A stretch of DNA of 64,000 bases from Micrasema longulum (lineage: Eukaryota; Arthropoda; Insecta; Trichoptera; Brachycentridae), in NCBI GenBank assembly GCA_022494885.1, contig JAGVSM010001322.1:1-64000 (forward strand), written 5' to 3'. Of this stretch, positions 22,701 to 34,700 are shown piece by piece. The position numbers and the translations under genes were made by a program. Every line of letters starts with the position of its first letter. Within the stretch, counting starts at the first letter, position 1. The notes beneath the pieces were generated by a model, which saw only the letters and a list, made by a program, of their open reading frames with translations, was not told the DNA's origin and did no database searches.

Positions 22701-25700
22701 CCGAGGCATACAAATATGCCCGTGGATTCTTTGCATTCGGTTATAGAAGATAGTACATCAAAAAACGTAATCTGCCAACTAAAACCAACCGACCTATGTT
22801 TTATTTTTATAATTCAAGTTACAAAACCTTTTTGATAGAAAATAAAAATAACTGTATTTGAATAAAAATTACCTCATCAATACTATTACCAAATGGGAAA
22901 AACGTTTTTAGTGGTTTAATCGAGAATGCTGATTTTGAAGTTTTGTATTTATGCATGTTCCGTTTAAAAGTGGTATCTCGTGTTTGTTAGCCAACAAGAG
23001 GACGCGAGTCCGGGCGAGTGGCAGTGCTGCGTGTGCACCTTCAGCAACCCCAGCGCGGCCTGCGAGTGCGACATGTGCCGCGCTCCGCGAACCTCTCCTC
23101 AGGACATCATCCAGGTCATAGACGGAGGTGAGTACGCGAGCCCGGCGCCCGTAATATCGCCGGAGCTCGCACCGATCGCTGACCGCCCGCTTGTTGCAGC
23201 CTTCGGGGACAACGGGCGCCAGGAGAGCTGCCAGATGGAGACGCTGCGCCTGAAGGAGGAGAGCCTGGCGTGGGCGCAGTGGCAGGAAATCCTCAACCAG
23301 TGCAAGCAAGTACGTATAAAAGTTGTATGTTGTTCGCTGAAAATGTTCTAACAATCGACACCAAATAGAAATGAGCATTCCAGCAGAAGTGCGAAAGGGA
23401 ATTAATTTTATTAAAAGCGGATGATTTGAAAACATAAAATTGAACACTATTGTAGAAAATAAAAACACTATTACCACATGTATGTATTACTATAAATATA
23501 TTTTTGAATGTTTACAAACGACATTCGCTTTATATGGATCCCAATCAGATTCTTTCCTTATAATTTCTACCCATTTATTTATTTTTAATGGATTTTCAGT
23601 AATGATAAAATAAGATTAATTGACATTCCGTACATTTTTGAAAATCGCATTCCTTCATAAAGTGCACCCCTGTTGGTAGAAGAGCAGAGTTTGACATTTG
23701 TAAAAAGAATTCTCTATTTGAAAATGAATTGTTTTATGTTTTGAAATTCAGACATAAACAAGTACTCAGGTACCTACTTAAATTCAATATTTGAATATGA
23801 ATTATTTTTGAATTTGTAATTCAATTATGAAGAAGTACCTTGGTTCTTACTTATCAACAAAAGTTACACTATCCTTTTTCCTTTTATCTGAACAGTTTTT
23901 ACACGCTTTTACGCACAATCAGGCATTTGGGTTTCAAATTTTTTATATTTTTTAAAATTCTTTATTTAGATAACCAGCAGCTATATTTATCTTAAATATA
24001 AAACAAAACAAATTACAAATAAGCCAATTACAGGTTTTCACAAGTAACATCACAGTAAGTTAAAAAATAATCTCGAACATAAAATGAACAGTAATCTAAT
24101 GTAAATCAAAAAGAAAAGAAAAAACACTACAAATTGTTTCGAAAGCAAACGCCGCACGTCATTATGATTATTCGCAAATAAATCTATGTTTAATGATTTT
24201 GCTAATACATTAAAATTATTAAAAGTTCGCCAAAAATATGAATTTTGCCTATAATTAGATGAAACAAGAGGAATGTGAAGAAGAGGGTTATTTTTTTAGT
24301 ACTTTGGAAGGAACATTAATAGAGAATTTGCATAGTAGTTCAGGACAGTCAATTGAAAAATCAGCTCATGTCAAAACCGCTCGGCGATTTAAGAACGATT
24401 AAATACGCATTGGCCATGACTGAGCGTTTGGGCGTAGTAAAGTGCCATAATTTTAGAGGGCTCGGAGCTTTTTTTTTCTAATGGGAGTTGCAGAATTATT
24501 GACCTCGCTTATAATGTACAAGGTTTATATTTTACAAGTGGATTTTGTTTCCAGGCTATCTATATGGAAGAAGTGTCGGGAAAGGGAGGGAATTTCGGCT
24601 GTGGATCTTTTTAGGAACTTCTCCGCATTCGCTTAATGAAGAGAAAACTACAGAAAACTCATTCAAGAGAAGCTGGACTATTGATGGACATCAGTAGGCC
24701 TTCCGTTTCACTCGAAGAGATCATGACATTTTGTGTCCTGTTATCATTTATTGTCTTTATTACTTGTACTATCCAATCCACGAGAGATACTACCTCTTGT
24801 GACTTACTGCGGAATGGACGGTTTTGCGTTGCTCCTCCAGGTTATGTCTTTCGACGCTGAAAAGGGGGCAATGCATCAGCAAGTGGGAAACATTTTGAGG
24901 GGTTTCATCATCATATGGACAGCGGTTGATCTTGGAAAGTTTAAAACGGTGCAGGTAGCTCATAAACCCTCCATGGCCCGTGAGGGTTTGTGTGAGTTCA
25001 ATGCTCATACTCATTAATAGGGCAATTCACTTGCTGAATACGGCTTCTCTGTATAATATGAATCTATTTTTTCGTACGTATCGGCAGTTTAGCAGCTATC
25101 TGCTTTCTATTCATTAACTTCTAACTTATATTTACAGTCTGCATTACGTGATGGGTTTAACAGTCCGTAAAGTATCGCAGACTACAATTGTCAAATAAAT
25201 AACATACTCACCACATTCCACGCCCGTGCTCCGCAATCGCACTCCAAACTCGCAAAACAATAACGTCAATGACATGAGTAATATCATCTGTAGCCATTCC
25301 CGTTTCAAATCTGTATTATTATCAGCGCTGTTTCAGGATAACGTTTTTCTTGCAATAATGTTTATAACATTATACGAAATGTTCCCCGTGACTCGAGCCG
25401 TTTCGCCATTCCTTCTTAATCTATTTTTCTTTAATATCGTCGTAATTTAGTTTATTTTGTTATTTCAGCGCGGTGGGCAGTTCGTGGACGAGACGTTCGC
25501 AGCGGCTCCGCGCTCTCTGTACTACGAGGTAGGAGGGGGCGGCGAGGAGCAGCCGGCCGCGCGGTGGCTGCGGCCGCGACACATCCACACCGACCCCCGC
25601 GACGCCCACCTGCCCTGGGCCGTGTTCCGCCAGCCGCGCCCCAGCGATATCTCCCAGGGTGAGTACCGCCGTACCGCCGCCCCCGGGGGGAGTGCTCCCG

Positions 25701-28700
25701 GCCGGGGGGGACCGCCGCCCTACGAAGCGGCATTCACCGGCTCGCTGGATGTCCGCAGGTGTGCTCGGGAACTGCTGGCTGCTCAGCGCTCTGGCCGTGC
25801 TGGCGGAGCGGGAGGCGCTGGTGCGAGGGGTGGTGCTGCGCGGGGAGGGAGCGTGTCCCCAGGGGGCCTACCAGCTGCGCCTGTGTAAGGACGGCCGCTG
25901 GACCACAGTGCTGGTGGACGACCTTCTGCCCTGCGACAAGCGAGGACACCTGGTCTACTCGCAGGTCATTTTCTATCTGTATTTTATTTCATATTATATC
26001 AACCGTGTTCGAATCGACGGCTTCAAACTGCGATTCTGAAAAGAGCGATTTCATAATTTTGAATGTATTTACAACCGAGCATAGCGTAGGTCTTTTACAC
26101 ATTCTGGCAAAATGATCAAAGTCAATAGATGTTTTCAGTCGTTTCGCAATATTTTCCAAAATAAGAGCTTGAACAAAAATTGATATTCGCTAATGCTAAA
26201 AATTGTTAATATGTAGTTGCGGAGTTTTTCTAATTAAAAAAAAAAACTTCTTAACACTAAATGCCAAGAAATGCAATATAATACATTTCGAAACACAAAA
26301 GAAGAACCATAACATGAACATAAAAATAAACAACGAAACTCTTAAAGAACTAGAACATGTGACTTACCTAGGACTCACAATGGACAGACAATTAAAATGG
26401 ATAAAACACATAGACGGACTCACTAAAGTAATGGCATCACTACATAGCCTCTTCTACAAAATTAAAGATTATATACCAAGAAAGGAAAAAATTATGATGT
26501 ACGAAGCCTATGTCAAAAGTAAATTGAGTTACATGATCACCTTCTGGAGAACTGGCAACAAGACAGACATAACAAGAATACAAAGACAACAAAATAAAAT
26601 TCTTAAACTAACATACAACCTACCCTACCTGACCTCTACGACTGAACTGTACAAAAAAATACACCAGTTTGACATAAACTACTTGACTAAAATTGAGACC
26701 TTAAAAATTGCGCACAAAATAACACTGGGAAACATACAAGCCGACGACATAATATTAGCCAAAAATGCTGACATACACAAATATAACACCAGACAACAAC
26801 AACACTATCATATTGAAAAAGCAAAGACAAACACAGAACAGTCAAAAATACTACATAATGGACTTAAACACTCAACGACTTACCTTACTACTTGAAAACT
26901 TTACTGGAGACAAATTTAAAATCAATCTGAAAAAGCACATGATGACTAAACTAACTAGACTAGACGAGACATAAAATGACTAGACAATATTAAATTTCTA
27001 ATGTAACCCTAACGGGTTTTTTAAAATTGTAAATAAATAAAAAAAAATAAAACAAACCTCTTCTAAAGGCAATGTATTTTGACAGTGAAAATGCAGATTC
27101 AAGTATCCGATGTAACCTTTTCTGTAAATATTTTGCCCCCCCTTTTACTGCATCATTACGATGTTTTCTCCGACGCCTTTAGTTATAATTGTCCAAGCCG
27201 CATCGAGTTATCAACAACTGAGATACTTCACAACCTGTCGAAGCTGTATTATAATAAATCATGAAGCGGGTCCCGATGGTATTCCAACTTTATTTATTCT
27301 ATCTGCGCTCATCGGCTTTCTATACCCCTCTAAGATAAGATATCTTTAGAAAATGTATCAAAGAAGGCGGCTTTCACAGATTTATGAAAACATGCGCATA
27401 TTATAAAAAATGTGTAAAATAAATATAGGCTTAGGGCTTTGGAATCTTGTTTATAATCGTATTTATTATCTGGTTTGTCAATTGCTTCGGATACAGCAAC
27501 ATGGTTTTGTCCCAAAAACGTCTGCTATATCCCAATAAAATGGAAAATACCTTATGAGGCCATTCTATAGTTCGATCCTTGAACCAGTAAAAATAGCGCA
27601 AAAATGAGTTTTAAAGATCATTCTTAAATAACCCATAAGGTAGGTATCCAACTCTTGCCTAATCAGGCATCTTCAGGACTGCTGAACGAAGACTTGTAAC
27701 AAAGTAAAACTTAACCGAGGAGTTTTTATCAAAATCATTTACTCTGTAGTCATGTAAGTGTTATACCTGTCATTGTTCTAAACATAAATAAATGAATTGC
27801 ATTTTTTGACATAGTTTGCCTGGATCGCCTTTAAGGCCTTAGTCGTATAAAAAGTAAGAAAATCAAACAATTTAGCCATTTTAAAATACTGTTTTTTTCA
27901 AAATTGTGCACTTAAAAAATGAATTAAACACGCATGAAACAGATGAAAACGATAATTTACTAAGATACTTCTATTTATAAATATACTCAAAAGTTTATGC
28001 AACTAAAATATAATTACTTCTCGTCTGGCAGATTACATCTCTTAAAATTTAGACCAATCTTTGGTACATTGATTTCCTTACTTTATATGTGACTGTAGCA
28101 TTTTGATGTGTGTCGTAATTAAAATGTAATTATCTCATCTCGCGGTGGATTTTGAAGGTGGTGATTTCTCACCCTCGACCATTCTTTGAGAATTTTCTTT
28201 CAATTGACAGAAACCTAGCGAAAAAAAGGACTCCACATTTTTTTTCAGTTTAAAATATTTACTACAATTCTGCTTCGAACAGCCTTAAAATTACAAATGA
28301 TTTGACAGATCTAAATAAAGGTTTACAGGTATCCATTTGAAAGTTGTACCGATAACTTGTACCCATTTTGGAAAAAAATTTATCGGAACCAGCATGAACA
28401 CGATCACAATACTAGAGAAAAGAACAAAATTAGACTTCCATTTAGGAAAAAGGCAAAGTCACAAAATTCAATTTTATTTAAAGCAATTAAAAAGTATTAC
28501 GAAATGGAAAAAAATATTTATGAAGAAAAAAACATATCAAAATTTAAAATAATGGTCAAGACATATGTGATAAACAATTTATAAATTAAATATATTTTCA
28601 ATGTTATTATTAGAACACACATAACAATATGTATGATATGTGTGCCCTACTTTAAGATTTAAATAAAATAAATAAATAAATAAAATAAAATAAATAAAAT

Positions 28701-31700
28701 AACTGGTAAACACTAATGCAAATTCTTCTGTTACCACCGTGCAGGCCAAACGGAAACAGCTGTGGGTGCCCCTGATAGAGAAGGCCGTCGCCAAGCTGCA
28801 CGGCTGTTACGAAGCTCTGGTCTCTGGTCGCGCCATCGAAGGTGAGTAGCCGGCCTGCACGGTATGCGTTCACGCAGTCCGGTACGGAGAGGGAGGGCGT
28901 ATAGTAACGGTGAACTTGCGCAGGTCTGTGCACGCTGACGGGAGCGCCGTGCGAGTCCGTGCCGCTGCAGGGGGGCTGCGCGGCCGGGGAGGAGGAGCTG
29001 GACCGGGACCTGGTGTGGGCGCAGCTGCTGTCGTCGCGCCAGGCGCGCTTCCTCATGGGCGCGTCGTGCGGCGGCGGCAACATGAAGGTGGACGAAGACG
29101 AGTACCAGCGCCTGGGGCTGCGGCCGCGCCACGCCTACTCCGTGCTGGACGTGCGCGCCGCCGGCGGCCTGCGCCTGCTGCGCCTGCGCAACCCTTGGGG
29201 ACACTACTCGTGGCGGGGCGCCTACTCGGCCGCCTGCCCGCTGTGGACGGAGCGGCTGCGGCGCGCGCTCGACGCGGGCGCGCACGACGACCAGGGCGTG
29301 TTCTGGATCTCCTTCGAGGACGTGCTGGCCTACTTCGACTGCATCGACATCTGCAAGGTGCGCGCCGGCTGGCACGAGGTGCGGCTGTCGGGCATCCTGC
29401 CGCCGCTGGCCGCGCCGCGCCACCTGTCCTGCCTGCTGCTCACCGTGCTGCAGCCCACGGAGGCGGACTTCACGCTGTTCCAGGAGGGCCAGCGCAGCGC
29501 GGCCAAGGGCCGGCGCTCGCAGCTAGACCTGTGCGTGGTGGTGTTCCGCGCGCGGCCCGGCGCGGCGCCGCACCCGGGCCGCCTTGTGGCCAACAGCAAG
29601 CGCCAGGTGCGCGGCTTCGTGGGCTGCCACAAGATGCTGGAGCGCGACCTGTACGTGGTGGTGTGCCTGGCCTTCAATCACTGGCACACGGGGCTGGAGG
29701 GCGGCGGCGCGGCGGCTTTCCCGCGCCACGTGCTGGCCGTGCACTCGTCCAAGCGCCTGCTGCTTCAGCGCGTGACGCCGCCGCCGCACGTGCTGGCGGA
29801 CGCTATCATCGGGCTGACGCTCGCGCGCGGCCAGCGCCACGAGGGCCGCCAGGGCATGACGGCCTACTACCTCACCAAGGGCTGGGCGGGTCTGGTGGTC
29901 ATGGTGGAGAACCGCCACTCCAACAAGTGGATCCATGTCAAGTGCGACTGCCAGGAGAGCTACAACGTCGTCTCCACGCGCGGCGAGCTGCGGACTATCG
30001 ATTCCGTTCCCCCGCTGCACAGGTATGTACCGCCTTCTACGAGGGCGGATTGAAAATGAAGCTACCTAAGTAGGAAAAAAACATTTTTTTTTTCAAAAAC
30101 CATTTATTTCTCTCCTTTTCCTTCGACACACTTAGTAAGACGATATTCCAACTTTTTTATACCATCTGAATAATACGATTTCGGGAACCTCTCAAAATAC
30201 GCGTTAGTTTCGGTAATCACTTCTTCGTTTGAGCTGAATCTTTTTCCTGCGAGCCATTTTTTCAAGTTTGGAAACAGGAAAAAGTCACTAGGAGCTAAAT
30301 CTGGACTATAAGGTGGATGATCAACCAATTCGAAGTGTATTTCACGTAATTTTAGCATCGTATCGTACCGTGTCCCCTCCAGGCCAACTAGACTCTCTGA
30401 TATTTTTTATACTCGTAAATTTAAAACCAATCATCGGAAAAATTCTACGATCCCTCGTATATGTGAAACATTTAACAAAAAAATTAATAGTCTTGATATA
30501 TTTAACACTCCATACAATATGTACAGAAGAGAATGAATAGGCTTCATTCATGCTCTTCATTCATAATTCATTTAATCATTAAATCAAATGCAATTTTCCA
30601 CTCTCACTTTCCTTCAATCATCCTTTACCACTCCTTATCAATTTCCTTCTTTTCCTTTCCGCTATCTCCTTGTTTTGTCCATATTTATCTTATTTTAATA
30701 TATAGTATATTTATTATTTATATTGTTTAAACTTCAAGCCGTCGTCGCTTTATTACAGTATTATTTAGTGAATACATATAATTGGATGGCAGGCCCTACT
30801 ACGTATACATTTTATATAGTTTTTTTGTTCTAAATATTCATTTAACCTGTACATCTGTTTGTATTCGAAATAAAATAAATAAATAAGTATCTAATGCTGT
30901 GTGAACCGGTGCGTTGTCTTGAAGAAGGAGCACTTTTTTCTTCTTTAAATGTGGTCGTTTTTCCTTGATTGCATTATTCAATTGATCCAATAATGCGCGA
31001 TAATACTTTCCTGTGATTGTGGATCCTTTTTCGAGATAATCGATGAGCAATATTCCGAGTGCATCCCAAAATACAGTGGCCATAACCTTGCCAGCCGATT
31101 TCACTGCCTTTGTGTTCTTCGGAGCACTTCCACCAGCTTCCACCCATTGTTTCGATTGATTTTTGGTTTCAGGTGTATAGTGGTGCACACACGTTTCATC
31201 AACAGTTATTAATCGATGCCAACAATCAACAGGATTAAGCTTTATCATGTCCAAACACTGCAGTGAAGTGGTCTCTCGAACTAGTTTTTGTTCGACACTG
31301 AGCAAACGCGACACCCATCTTGCCAATAGCTTATTAATATGTTCATGCAAAATGTTGAACACACATTCATATGAGATGTTTACCGTTTCAACAATCTCAT
31401 GCAACTTCACTCGGCGATCATTCATAACTGTATTGAGGATTTTCTTCAGTAACCACCCCTCTTGGCTTTCCTGTTGATGGTATTGTTGCAGTGCTTGTTC
31501 AGCCGCGTTTAAATTCAGCAATCCAATATTTTACCATGTAATCTGACGGAGCAGACTCACCGTAATGTTTGTCAAGCTTTTCTTTTGTCTCTTTCGTTTT
31601 CCCTTTCAAATAATAGTGTTTAATCACTGCACGAAATTCGCTTTTTTTTATTTTTCAAGAAACACAAAAGTTGTTTACTTCAAACGACTACAACAAATAA

Positions 31701-34700
31701 ACTAATCGATGAATTTGGGTGACATTTTAACAGCTGCCGTTTGACAGATCGCAATTTGGAAAAAATAAATCTTTTTTGTGTTTGTGCTGCCATCTAGCGC
31801 TAGGTAGCTTCATTATCAATCCGCCCTCGTATATATCTGTATCTCTATTTTATATAATCGTGTATTCATGCCGAGGGGGCGATTACCGTCACTAGTTTTA
31901 TCAGTACATATCGAGATCGAATATACATATCGAATCTTTTCTAATATCTCTATCTACCTCAGTTTGACGAAACCTGCTTTGCGGACATGTCGATATTGAT
32001 TTATGAAGATTTATCCGACCTTGTTTTACAAATTTTAAAAGAATAAATTTGATTCCCCAGAACTGATTAATATACTTGCTCACCATTTCCCTTCCAGACT
32101 GGCTAGACTGTCTGATATTTTCTATATTCTTAACATTAAAACTAATGCATAGTAATATATTTTTTTTAATTGGCTAAATTTCTTTCAAAGTATTGCTTTT
32201 GTACCTTACGACCATAGAATTAAGAATAGTCCAGAAACCGCATGCGCACATCAAACAGAAGGCGACTCAACTACTCATAAATGAGTAGGTTTACGTTTTG
32301 ACCCATTAGTTTCTTTGTAGACGTCGCTCAGTACGCAACTCCTAATTCGAATTTAACCATGCCGTGTTGTGTCCTTTTCAAGTGTAGAAATACTGCTAGG
32401 ATCTTAAAGAAACAGGATGCAATCACATTTCATGTGTAATTATCAAATGAATGTGTTTGTCACAAATGCATTACTTAAAAATTGAATTATTTTTCCATCT
32501 GTAAGATTGTCGAAGAAACTGGAAATTTCGTTAGTGTTGCCAGAGTAGTAAAAATTTTTACCCTACTTTGCTCATATAATAAGAGAAATAATGAAAATTG
32601 ATTCTCGGATTAAACGCCGTGGTGGACATTTAGCCGACATTATCTTTAAAACATAAAATATCATTTAACATGATATAAAAATATCCGTTTTATGTAAAAT
32701 AAAATTTGTTTTATATTTTAAGTGCAAAGTTCATGAATTCAATTACTCTTATTAAATGACCCTTTACTTATCTACTGTGTTGTGTCAATCAATGTTTCCG
32801 AGTGCACATCACCTTGTATATCTTCCTCAAAAAGTAAACATCTATAAGCGCACCCAGCGCCCGCTCCATTCCCAGTGGGGAAAAGAAACTGGTCGATTAC
32901 TTCAGCTTATTTCTTCATACAAAATGTATACTGTATTTTAACATCTCACAACTCACTCGGTGTTTTTTCCTCCTCAAGTGAGCTTCTCTACTTGGTGAAT
33001 AGCATTTTGAACATTGTTTCTTAAGGCCCATATTCTTTAGATAGTATACAGTCGGCATAAGACACTAGTTATGTAATGTTAGTGGCACTACGCTTGGTAC
33101 ATGTGTCGATCTTTAGCATTATTCCTTTTAGAAGGATCGGAGCGGAAGGCGTATTAACATTTTCGTTGCAATATTATTGGGAATCTATTTGATGATTGTC
33201 GTTGTTTTATTTTTCAAAACATTTATTAAGTTTTTATTAGGTATTGTATTAAAATAATGGAGCATTTACCTGTTGTATGTATATCACGAAGTTATTCGGT
33301 GTTGTTTAAGTTTGATCAGTGGATTACCTGTAATCATTATTTCAATAAAAAATATGTTAGCATTCCACCTTCCGCTGTCAGCAGCTGTAGCGAAGAGATG
33401 ATGATTCACACAAGACCACAGAAAAAGAAGCCGTGTATATACTTTATTACTTCTATGTATATGTGTGTGCACATGCAGGTACAAATGATGAATTGCTACC
33501 CTGCGGTACACGCACCCTCGGTACATATCAATGTACTCACCTCGAAACTTGAAGATGCATGGCCGGTAGTGTATCTTTGTAATCGCTCGGGAGAATTTGT
33601 CTTCAACTATACTGTCATAATGAAGGTACGGCTTCCGTATCTTCCGATCGTAATTGCCCCCTTGGTCTTATTATTTTATCAAAATAATATAATCCAGTCA
33701 TATTTTAACAATTTCAATTCGCTCACTGAAGACCTTGAAGCAGATTCTCCTTGAACTCTATTTTATTGTGATTTTTCCTCATACATCATCAGCCTTTATC
33801 ATTTGAGTTGATGAATATCAGTATGTAACGCCAGTATGTCCACAACAACTCACCACAATGTCCATGTGGACCTACCAGCTTTTGAATTGAAAATGAGTGT
33901 TTTGACAGTGTTTTCATTGTAATAATAAGGACATGCTTTAATTTGAATAGTACTGAAACGACCTTATATTTTTTTTACTACATTTTGTAGAACAAATGTC
34001 GAAAAAAAATCGTGTGGACATACTGGCGTTTGATATTTATCAAATCATTTGTAGATTGTTAAGGTAGACCTCAATTATTAATTTTTTATAAATAAAAAAA
34101 CATTTTTGTTCTTAAGATTTACCCAATTTTTTAAAATTTTGGGGTTTATTTTCATGTAAATAACTCGCATAGAAAATGGGAATCAAGTAGGGTTCGAACC
34201 TCTGATCCACGACATTAGCCATGGGACTACAACCCCGATGTATGTTATGTGGGCGGCGGCCTCCGTGGTGTAGTGGTCAAGACGCTTGACTCACGCACGG
34301 AAGGTTCCGGGTTCGATTCCCGGTGAGAACACAAAAATTAAAAATGTGATTTTTCTCAAGCCTGGTTGTTCTGTATTGTAATTCACCACTATAATTGGGC
34401 CTCCTGGCCTGTTGTGGTGCAAAAAAAAAAATGAAATGAAAAAATGAAATGAAAATGTATGCCAATATATTATATACTTTTTGTAATAAGTCCGTTATTT
34501 CCAATGCTCAATAAAAACAGTTCTTTAGTAAAGGTTTGTCGATTTTCAGTCATTGTTTTCAATATAAATTTTTTTTTAGGGTGATCCTGTCTAAGTTGGA
34601 TTTGTTACGACATTTCAGGTACCATTGCAGGAGCTATCTTCAGGGTAAACTGTGTGTTTTGTATTTAAAAAACTCTTCATGTACTAGTAATTTGTACCGT

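Larger units (their letters stand above)
30040..31829 (-). mobile_element. Mariner transposon with intact ends, interrupted by a LINE
   Basis: Left end CGAGGGCGGATTGAAAATGA (30040 on) and right end (minus view) CGAGGGCGGATTGATAATGA form inverted repeats, flanked by TA on both sides (30038-30039 and 31830-31831), the target duplication of the Tc1/mariner group. The transposase is on the minus strand. It is 1790 bases long including a roughly 520-base LINE insertion, so the unit was about 1.26 kb, normal for mariner. It starts 17 bases after the 3' end of sol exon 9. Confidence 0.9.

Noticed and set aside
28731..30020. Long frames in other phases and antisense over sol exon 9 (up to 387 codons)
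   Set aside because: Shadows of a GC-rich exon whose correct frame carries the calpain His/Asn motifs.
33257..33754. 165-codon frame in sol intron 9
   Set aside because: No family motif, AT-rich composition like the surrounding intron, and no splice or neighbour support. Kept only as an unplaced frame.
34251..34330. Possible tRNA gene (good A and B boxes)
   Set aside because: The same head recurs at 46992, 54683 and 63547 with a shared non-tRNA body and A-rich tail, so it is a SINE head.
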